Source: Victivallis vadensis (GTDB lineage Bacteria > Verrucomicrobiota > Lentisphaeria > Victivallales > GWF2-50-93). From it: a stretch of DNA of 7,293 bases. A model generated the notes under the pieces. It was not told the DNA's origin, did not search any database, and saw only the letters and a program-made list of their open reading frames with translations. Location of the stretch: NCBI GenBank assembly GCA_020718525.1, contig DYRX01000223.1, forward strand, positions 1 through 7,293. Direction: 5' to 3'. Each line of letters opens with the position of its first letter. Position 1 is the first letter of the stretch. Shown here piece by piece: positions 1 to 5,291 of the stretch. The translations under genes and the position numbers were made by a program.

Positions 1-431
1 CCATAGTGGTTCACCGGGTTTGTAATGGAGTCTTCGGCATATGGCGGATTGCCCCCGTCGAAGACGTAGTCTGTCGAGACATACAGCATGAATGCCCCTT
101 TTGAACGCGCAAGCTCAGCTAGACGCCGTGTCGCGACGGAGTTTATTTGTTCGGCTTTTTCCTTGTTTTTCAGACATCTGTCGGGATCTCGCCAGGCGGC
201 GCTGTGGATGACCGCATCGAAATCAATCTTTCCGAGCCTCGCAATGCCCTCATCCGAACTGATGTCGGCTGAAATGAAACCATCGCGATTTTGAAGGCAG
301 TTTTTCAATATCTGCGAATTTCGCAGAGGCTTGGGGATTCTCAAGCATTCTTCCGAGGCTGGCGAACCCTGAAATATGGCGGCAAATTCGCTTCCGACGA
401 GTCCAGAAGCGCCTGTTAGAAGAATTTTCAT
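1..431 (-). CDS. RmlD-like NAD(P)-dependent sugar-nucleotide reductase (SDR family), N-terminal part
   Basis: The first 143 codons of this gene are visible; it runs off the left edge. The protein opens with MKILLTGASGLVGSEF, a Rossmann-fold dinucleotide site (GASGLVG at residues 7-13). It then shows the extended-SDR pattern: VIHSAAW around 74-80, an N near 97 in a region typical of 'INSVATRRLAELA', and YVSTDYVFDG at 117-126, which supplies the Ser/Thr of the catalytic triad. The last visible residue, Tyr143 in NPVNHY, is placed where the catalytic YxxxK tyrosine is expected. This pattern fits dTDP-4-dehydrorhamnose reductase (RmlD) and its relatives, which reduce a 4-keto sugar nucleotide with NAD(P)H in the cytoplasm. 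The MAT2B-like branch is equally possible, so no symbol is given. The ATG is preceded by a GAGG Shine-Dalgarno element about 8 nt upstream. It is transcribed divergently from asd. A rhamnose or other surface-glycan role is inference, because its neighbours lie outside the window. Confidence 0.85.
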   Translation of the reverse strand, partial: MKILLTGASGLVGSEFAAIFQGSPASEECLRIPKPLRNSQILKNCLQNRDGFISADISSDEGIARLGKIDFDAVIHSAAWRDPDRCLKNKEKAEQINSVATRRLAELARSKGAFMLYVSTDYVFDGGNPPYAEDSITNPVNHY

Positions 432-453
432 GTGATATGCCTCGCGAAATCGT

Positions 454-481
454 TTGAATTTATGAAAGCCGAGTTTATAAT
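454..481 (+). promoter_or_regulatory. sigma70-type promoter for the asd-mraY-murD-LysM operon
   Basis: A perfect -10 hexamer TATAAT sits at 476-481. TTGAAT at 454-459 (first four bases match the TTGACA -35 consensus) is separated from it by a 16-bp spacer. Transcription would begin near 487-489, leaving a leader of roughly 40 nt before the asd ATG at 527. It is the only strong promoter-like match in the intergenic region. The assignment rests on sequence alone. The -10 core TTATAA (475-480) is palindromic, so it could also serve the divergent gene; see findings. Confidence 0.6.
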
Positions 482-526
482 CTCGAACCGTTTCTGCAAA
501 ATGCAACCAAAAAACAGGGAGTTGAT

Positions 527-1531
527 ATGAAGTCATACAGGATTGCTGTTGCCGGCGCGACCGGCGCCGTCGGCCTCGACATGCTCGAGACGCTCGAAAA
601 AAGGAATTTCCCGGTTGCGGAGCTGGTTCCTCTAGCCTCGGAAAGATCTGTCGGAAAAAAGCTGAAGTTCAAGGGGGAGGACATCGTGGTCCGCGAGCTT
701 GGAAAAGATTCTTTCAAGGGAATTGACATCGCGCTTTTCAGCGCTGGAGCTTCAAGATCGAAGGAATTTGCGAAGTTCGCAGTTGACGCCGGCGCAGTGG
801 TGATAGACAATTCGAGCGCTTTCCGCATGGATCCCGACGTTCCCCTTGTCGTTCCAGAGGTCAACCCGGAAGACGCGAAAAAACACAAAGGAATCATTGC
901 AAACCCGAACTGCTCCACGATCATCATGGTCGTCGCGGTATTTCCTCTTCACAAGGCGAAGAAGCTTGTCAGGCTTGTCGCGGCGACATATCAGGCGGCA
1001 AGCGGCGCGGGAGCCAAGGCGATGACGGAGCTCGAGGAGCAGTCGAGGAAGATTCTGGCTGGAGATTCCAAGCTTGAAATTTCCGCGCTTCCCCAGAGGA
1101 TCGCCTTCAATCTTTTCCCCCACATTGACGTCTTCACGGAGAACGGATACACCAAGGAGGAGATGAAGATGCTTCATGAGGGACGCAAGATCATGCATCA
1201 TCCGGACTTGAGGGTTTCCTGCACATGCGTCAGGGTTCCTGTCTTCAGGGCTCATTCCGAGGCGCTCAACATGGAATTTGAAAATGAGATCACTCCCGAA
1301 GAGGCCAGGAGCATACTTTCCAAGGCGCCCGGCGTGGAGCTCAAGGACAATCCTGCCGACAAGAAATATCCGATGCCGATTGATGCGTCGGGGAAATATG
1401 ACGTGATTGTCGGGAGGATCAGGCAGGACTGCTCGAGAAGCGACAAGCGCGGACTGGATATTTTTGTCAGCGGCGACCAGCTCCTCAAGGGCGCGGCGCT
1501 GAATGCCGTCCAGATTGCGGAGATTCTGTGA
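527..1531 (+). CDS. asd: aspartate-semialdehyde dehydrogenase
   Basis: This 334-residue protein should catalyse the NADPH-dependent conversion of L-aspartyl-4-phosphate to L-aspartate-4-semialdehyde. That is the branch-point step toward diaminopimelate/lysine, threonine and methionine, in the cytoplasm. The length is normal for the short bacterial Asd type. Residues 7-16 (AVAGATGAVG) form the N-terminal nucleotide-binding loop. NPNCST at 126-131 carries the nucleophilic Cys129. QAASGAGAKA at 156-165 and EE..K at 211-214 are further family motifs. RVPVFRAHSEAL around 236-247 carries the catalytic His243, and the C-terminal KGAALNAVQIAE helix is characteristic. The ATG has an AGGGAG ribosome-binding site at 516-521, 5 nt upstream. 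It is the first gene of an operon with mraY (46 nt gap). Its place before mraY and murD makes sense because it feeds diaminopimelate, the usual third residue of the stem peptide; the choice of diaminopimelate in this organism is inferred. Confidence 0.97.
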   Translation: MKSYRIAVAGATGAVGLDMLETLEKRNFPVAELVPLASERSVGKKLKFKGEDIVVRELGKDSFKGIDIALFSAGASRSKEFAKFAVDAGAVVIDNSSAFRMDPDVPLVVPEVNPEDAKKHKGIIANPNCSTIIMVVAVFPLHKAKKLVRLVAATYQAASGAGAKAMTELEEQSRKILAGDSKLEISALPQRIAFNLFPHIDVFTENGYTKEEMKMLHEGRKIMHHPDLRVSCTCVRVPVFRAHSEALNMEFENEITPEEARSILSKAPGVELKDNPADKKYPMPIDASGKYDVIVGRIRQDCSRSDKRGLDIFVSGDQLLKGAALNAVQIAEIL

Positions 1532-1545
1532 ACTTTGGAGTCGCG

Positions 1546-1578
1546 ATGAATCAGGCGGAAAACACGGAGACTCTCTGA
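1546..1578 (+). CDS. possible 10-codon leader ORF upstream of mraY
   Basis: A mini-ORF encoding MNQAENTETL lies in the 46-nt gap between asd and mraY. It has its own GGAG Shine-Dalgarno element at 1537-1540, 5 nt before its ATG. Its TGA (1576-1578) overlaps the mraY ATG (1578-1580) by one base in the arrangement TGATG, which is classic for translational coupling. It has no recognisable family and may be fortuitous. The mraY start also has a GGAGA element (1566-1570) inside this mini-ORF, so mraY does not need it in order to be translated. If real, its likely role is to deliver ribosomes to mraY rather than to make a functional peptide. Confidence 0.25.
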   Translation: MNQAENTETL

Positions 1579-2678
1579 TGTTCTATTATCTGGCGGGGCT
1601 TGACGATCTGTACGGTCCTTTGAGGCTTTTCTACTATGTCACATTCAGGGCGGGCGGGGCGCTCTTCACGGCTCTCCTCCTCTCGATCCTTTTTGGTCCG
1701 CTGACTGTCAAGCTTCTCAAACGCTTCAGTGCCCATGCTCCATCGCGTCTGAAAGGCCTTGTTCCAGACGAGATGCTGAAGCCTGAGAAGGACAAGACTC
1801 CTTCAATGGGCGGGATTCTGATCGTCGCTTCGGTGACGCTTTCAACCCTCCTCTGGGCGATGCCGGAAAACCGTATTGTGCTGATTTTTCTTTTCACGCT
1901 GATCTCTCTTGCGCTGGTGGGTTTTTTCGATGACTACGTCAAAGTTGCCAAGAAGAACAGGGACGGGATTCCCGGAAGGCTGAAGCTCTTTCTGCAAGTT
2001 GGCATCTCAGCGCTCGCCGCGTGGTTTCTGCTGAAAACTCCTTCAATGGAAGAGATTGGGCGTGAGATACTTCTGCCTTTTTGCAAGAATCCGGCATTGG
2101 TCGAGCTCCCGCTCTGGATCGTTCTTGGCTTCGCTGCGTTCATAATGGTTGGCTCGTCGAATGCGGTCAATCTTACTGACGGCAAGGACGGCCTCGCCGT
2201 CGGCTGTTCGATTTTCTGTTCGCTCACCTATGCGACTTTCGCATATTTGTGCGGGCACAAGGTCTTCGCGTCCCACCTTGCGATTCCATTCATTCCAGGA
2301 GCGAGCGAAGTCGTTGTCTTCGCCGCGGCGATTGCGGGCGCCTGCATAGGCTTTCTGTGGTACAACTGCCACCCCGCCTCGATGTTCATGGGCGACACCG
2401 GCAGTCTGGCGCTTGGCGGCTCGATCGGCCTTCTCGCAATACTTGTCAAGCAGGAGATTGTGCTTGCCCTTGTCGGGGGAGTATTTGTGATGGAGGCGGT
2501 GTCGGTGATGATACAGGTTGCGAGCTTCAAGCTCTTCGGGCGCAGGGTTTTCCTATGCACTCCGATACATCATCATTTCGAGAGGAAGGGCTGGACAGAG
2601 ACGCAGATCGTCGTCCGCTTCTGGATTCTCTCCGGCATCTTTGCGCTCATGGGGCTTGCCACTCTGAAAATCAGGTAG
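1578..2678 (+). CDS. mraY: phospho-N-acetylmuramoyl-pentapeptide-transferase
   Basis: This 366-residue polytopic inner-membrane enzyme transfers phospho-MurNAc-pentapeptide from UDP to undecaprenyl phosphate, producing lipid I on the cytoplasmic face. The length fits the family (about 360). Diagnostic motifs are all present: KTPSMGG near 73-79, the Mg-binding pair D118-D119 in FFDDYVKVAKKNRDG, NAVNLTDG.DGLAVG at 195-209 with D201 and D204, FMGDTGSLALGG at 270-281 with D273, and the HHHFE motif at 331-335. About ten hydrophobic membrane segments alternate with these cytoplasmic loops. I chose the ATG at 1578 because the product then begins MFYYLAGL, like other MraY proteins, and GGAGA at 1566-1570 lies 7 nt upstream. 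The in-frame ATG at 1503 would run 29 nt into asd. One oddity is Lys203 between the two conserved Asp residues of NLTDG-x-DGL, where Leu or Met is usual. murD follows after 13 nt. Confidence 0.97.
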   Translation: MFYYLAGLDDLYGPLRLFYYVTFRAGGALFTALLLSILFGPLTVKLLKRFSAHAPSRLKGLVPDEMLKPEKDKTPSMGGILIVASVTLSTLLWAMPENRIVLIFLFTLISLALVGFFDDYVKVAKKNRDGIPGRLKLFLQVGISALAAWFLLKTPSMEEIGREILLPFCKNPALVELPLWIVLGFAAFIMVGSSNAVNLTDGKDGLAVGCSIFCSLTYATFAYLCGHKVFASHLAIPFIPGASEVVVFAAAIAGACIGFLWYNCHPASMFMGDTGSLALGGSIGLLAILVKQEIVLALVGGVFVMEAVSVMIQVASFKLFGRRVFLCTPIHHHFERKGWTETQIVVRFWILSGIFALMGLATLKIR

Positions 2679-2691
2679 AGACATTTATAGA

Positions 2692-4062
2692 ATGAGAAAT
2701 TTTGCGCATGTGAAGAAGGTCGCAGTGCTGGGACTGGGGAGAAGCGGCGTTTCAGCCCTCCACCTCTGTTCCAGACTCGGGATCGGGGCGCACGGCTTCG
2801 ACGAGCGCAAGATCCCCGATGCCGGAAGCGAATCCGCGCAATGTCTGAAAAAAGCCGGAATTGAAACAAGCATCTGGGATGGAGGAGGCTTTGGCAATCC
2901 GGATATTTTTGTTGTAAGTCCTGGTTTAGGAACGAGTTCCATAATGAGAGCCTGCGCCGAGAAATATTCCGCGCCGCTGGTCGGAGAGCTCGAGTTCGCC
3001 GCATTCTTCTGCAAATCGCCCCTTATCGCCATAAGCGGTACGAACGGCAAGACTACGACGACAGAGCTGACATCACATCTGATTCGCTCCCTAGGGTTCA
3101 GCAGCGTCTGCGCTGGGAACATCGGAGTGCCTCTCTCCGACTTCGCCGCAGTGGAGGAAAGTCCGGACTGGATCGCAGTCGAAGTCAGCTCCTTCCAATT
3201 GGAGACAGTCGAATCCATCGGCGCGCACTCCGCGGCGATTCTGAACATCGAGTCGGATCACATGGACAGACACGGCACGCTCGATGGCTACGCCAGGACA
3301 AAATTTAAAATATTCAGCGGGATTGAGAATCCCTCCAACTGCGTGATTCGCAGAGATCTGCTTGGGCATTGGCGCCGATTTTCGCCCATTCCCCCTGAAA
3401 AACCATTCACGTTTTCCATCAGCGACGAATCCGCCGAGATGAAATATATTCCGGATTCATGCCTTATTTCTGTGACGGGAGCTGGAATCAGACGAGATTT
3501 CAAGATTGCGGACGCGAGGCTCAAAGGCGCCCATAACATTGAAAACATGATGGCGGCTCTCGCGCTGGTCTTGAATTCCGTCCCTAATTCAGATCTCGCG
3601 GCACTTGAAACCGCCCTTTGCGAATTTCGCGGCGCGGAGCATCGGATCGAGATTTTCGCAGAGAAGGACGGAATCGCATATGTCAACGACTCGAAGGGGA
3701 CAAACCCCGACTCTGTGAGGGCGGCGCTCAGGACTGTCGGCGGAAGCAAAAATGTGATTCTAATTGCCGGCGGACTCGACAAAGACATGGATTTTTCTCC
3801 GATTGTCGAGGAAATCAGCAGAATTAAGTCATTTTTTATCGTAGGAGAATGCAAAAATAAATTATTTGACTTGTTTAACAAGTACAGGCATTGTAGATTA
3901 TTCGAGCGTTTTGATGACGCGGTTCAGGCGTCGTGCGATGCGGCGGAGTGCGGGGACGTGGTTTTGCTTTCTCCGGGCTGTGCAAGCATGGACATGTTCA
4001 GGGATTACAAGGAAAGAGGCGAAATTTTCAAGCAAATAGTCAAAAGGAGGCTAGGAATATGA
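2692..4062 (+). CDS. murD: UDP-N-acetylmuramoyl-L-alanine--D-glutamate ligase
   Basis: This 456-residue cytoplasmic Mur ligase adds D-glutamate to UDP-MurNAc-L-Ala with ATP hydrolysis. It is slightly longer than E. coli MurD (438). Domain 1 binds UDP through a Rossmann-like loop, VLGLGRSGVSA at 12-22. Domain 2 has the ATP P-loop GTNGKTTTT at 116-124, EVSSFQLE at 164-171 and NIESDHMDRHG at 185-195; K205 in YARTKFKIF fits the carbamylated lysine position. Domain 3 shows HNIENM at 281-286, EHRIE at 316-320, NDSKGTNPDS at 332-341 and LLSPGCASMDMF at 425-436, where the third residue of SPxCAS is Gly rather than the usual Ala. The MurD-type NDSKGTN and SPxCAS motifs separate it from MurC, MurE and MurF. 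The Shine-Dalgarno is weak (GGTAGAG at 2674-2680, 11 nt away, overlapping the mraY stop), so expression may rely on coupling to mraY. Codons for residues about 378-405 form a noticeably AT-rich patch. Confidence 0.96.
   Translation: MRNFAHVKKVAVLGLGRSGVSALHLCSRLGIGAHGFDERKIPDAGSESAQCLKKAGIETSIWDGGGFGNPDIFVVSPGLGTSSIMRACAEKYSAPLVGELEFAAFFCKSPLIAISGTNGKTTTTELTSHLIRSLGFSSVCAGNIGVPLSDFAAVEESPDWIAVEVSSFQLETVESIGAHSAAILNIESDHMDRHGTLDGYARTKFKIFSGIENPSNCVIRRDLLGHWRRFSPIPPEKPFTFSISDESAEMKYIPDSCLISVTGAGIRRDFKIADARLKGAHNIENMMAALALVLNSVPNSDLAALETALCEFRGAEHRIEIFAEKDGIAYVNDSKGTNPDSVRAALRTVGGSKNVILIAGGLDKDMDFSPIVEEISRIKSFFIVGECKNKLFDLFNKYRHCRLFERFDDAVQASCDAAECGDVVLLSPGCASMDMFRDYKERGEIFKQIVKRRLGI
4044..4050 (+). 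promoter_or_regulatory. strong ribosome-binding site fixing the LysM-protein start
   Basis: AAGGAGG, a near-perfect anti-16S complement, lies within the last codons of murD and ends 8 nt before the ATG at 4059. It decides the start of the LysM gene in favour of this ATG over the upstream in-frame ATG at 3933. The ATG overlaps the murD TGA as ATGA (4059-4062), so translation can also be coupled. It is the strongest ribosome-binding site in the operon. Confidence 0.85.
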
Positions 4063-5261
4063 AAACAAAAATGTTGACGATTCTAGGAGTCGTCGCCGCC
4101 ATGCATCTGGTATTTTTGGGAGTAATCTCTCTCTCGGGGGGCTGTCGCCATCCGGAGGTGCTCAAGGAAAGGCCAAATGTGCCGCCGCCGGCATTGCTTC
4201 CTCCTGACGAAGGACAGCCTGCGCCTGTAATTGAAAGGCAGGAGATCATCAAAGAGACCATCATCGAGAAGCCCGCACCGGAAATTCTTCCTCCTCCTGT
4301 GATCAACAAGACCACGCCTCCTCCGCCAGATAAGAAGCATGTGGAAAAGACTAAAGCCAAATCTGAATCTCTTTCCTACACCGTCAAAAGCGGGGACTCC
4401 TTTTGGACGATTGCCAGAAACTACGGAGTTAGCGTTGGCGAATTGGCCGCGGCAAACAATGTTTCTATCGAAAAAGCTAAATCCCTCAAGGTTGGAACAG
4501 TGCTGACGATTCCGCCTGGCGGAGCACCTGTTCCCAAGGACAAGCTTCCAAAAATCCAGCCGAAGCATGAGGAGAAATCGTCCTCCTCCGCGAAGACATC
4601 CTCTTCGACTGCGGCAAAAAGCAAGTCTTCATCGAAAAAAGAAGCTGTTCCTGCAGACGGCACATATGTTGTGAAGAACGGAGATTCCATCTGGAAGATT
4701 GCCGCCAAATTCGGAGTGAGCTCCAAGGACATTGTCAGCGCGAACAAGCTTGATCCTGCAAAGCATCTTCAGCTTGGTCAGAAGATCGTGATACCATCTG
4801 GAAAAGGCTCTGAAAAATCATCAACCCAGCCGGCGAAGACTGAGGCGAAAGCTCCTGAAAAGACAGGGGAGGTGACGCTTGACGACATTTCTTCTACACC
4901 GCCCAAGTCAGCGGCGCCACAGGATGCTGGCGAGCTTGAGGCAATGCTGAACGTCCCAGCTCCGGCTAAAGCCGACGGAGCACAGGCAGGCGGAGCCATT
5001 GCACCGGATGCCGCCGACGTAGTTCCCGCGTCTCCTGCTCTTGAACCGACTGCCACAGTCATTGACACAACAGAGATAGTTGAAACACCAAGCGGCAGTG
5101 TCACTTTCATAGACCACGAGTGCCTCACAGGAGAGACACCCGAGAGCGTTTCGAACATCTATGGCTGTACCGTCGAAGACCTGATCGTCTCGAACACTGG
5201 CCTGCGCAGAGGGGTGAAGATTCCAGCTAAGACCAAGTTGAAGGTTCCGAGAACAAAATAG
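4059..5261 (+). CDS. membrane-anchored protein with three LysM domains
   Basis: This 400-residue protein probably binds peptidoglycan in the periplasm. Residues 1-28 are a basic start plus a hydrophobic stretch ending SLSGGC. That could be a lipoprotein signal with Cys29, although Ser at -3 is not the usual lipobox Leu; otherwise it is a signal anchor. Residues 40-95 are a proline-rich spacer. LysM1 spans 107-152 (YTVKSGDSFWTIARNYGVS) and LysM2 203-246 (YVVKNGDSIWKIAAKFGVS). They are joined by a Ser/Lys/Ala linker (171-195). An Ala/Pro/acidic linker (250-345) leads to a divergent LysM3 at about 349-397, with DHECLTGETPESV and a final TKLKVP. LysM modules bind GlcNAc-containing glycan. No M23 peptidase or other catalytic domain is present, unlike NlpD-type proteins found after murD in Chlamydiae. 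The ATG overlaps the murD stop by 4 nt. It is the last gene of the operon, closed by a terminator about 40 nt downstream. A scaffolding or cell-division role is inference. Confidence 0.9.
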   Translation: MKTKMLTILGVVAAMHLVFLGVISLSGGCRHPEVLKERPNVPPPALLPPDEGQPAPVIERQEIIKETIIEKPAPEILPPPVINKTTPPPPDKKHVEKTKAKSESLSYTVKSGDSFWTIARNYGVSVGELAAANNVSIEKAKSLKVGTVLTIPPGGAPVPKDKLPKIQPKHEEKSSSSAKTSSSTAAKSKSSSKKEAVPADGTYVVKNGDSIWKIAAKFGVSSKDIVSANKLDPAKHLQLGQKIVIPSGKGSEKSSTQPAKTEAKAPEKTGEVTLDDISSTPPKSAAPQDAGELEAMLNVPAPAKADGAQAGGAIAPDAADVVPASPALEPTATVIDTTEIVETPSGSVTFIDHECLTGETPESVSNIYGCTVEDLIVSNTGLRRGVKIPAKTKLKVPRTK

Positions 5262-5271
5262 GGTTTTTGTT

Positions 5272-5286
5272 TTGCCGGACAGGCAA
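5272..5286 (+). repeat. small inverted repeat after the LysM gene
   Basis: TTGCC (5272-5276) and GGCAA (5282-5286) flank a 5-nt loop, a few bases after the LysM stop codon and 11 nt before the terminator stem. A 5-bp hairpin is weak and has no T-run directly after it. It might protect the transcript 3' end together with the terminator, or be chance. Confidence 0.25.
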
Positions 5287-5291
5287 TGTAT

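Noticed and set aside
551..575. GC-rich inverted repeats near the start of asd
   Set aside because: They are explained by Gly/Ala codons of the GATGAVG nucleotide-binding loop; no regulatory arrangement is visible.
475..927. 150-codon minus-strand open frame opposite the start of asd
   Set aside because: It is antisense to the conserved Asd N-terminal domain and lacks any domain signature.
1503..1577. Upstream ATG extending mraY by 25 residues
   Set aside because: It lies inside asd, gives a charged N-terminus unlike MraY, and the ATG at 1578 has a ribosome-binding site and the family-typical MFYYL start.
3288..3881. 197-codon minus-strand open frame opposite murD
   Set aside because: It is a shadow of a clearly conserved murD. 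The Ser/Leu/Ile-rich product is typical of antisense reading of this base composition.
3933..4058. Upstream ATG extending the LysM protein by 42 residues
   Set aside because: The extension is read from the murD frame shifted by one and would destroy the N-terminal signal. The ATG at 4059 has AAGGAGG at ideal spacing.
4171..4345. CCT/CCG-rich repetitive DNA in the LysM gene
   Set aside because: It encodes a proline-rich periplasmic linker with varied codons; there is no regular tandem repeat unit.
4059..5261. NlpD/M23 peptidase or amidase activator assignment
   Set aside because: The position after murD resembles chlamydial nlpD, but no M23 domain or HxxxD/HxH motif is present; only LysM modules and linkers are seen.
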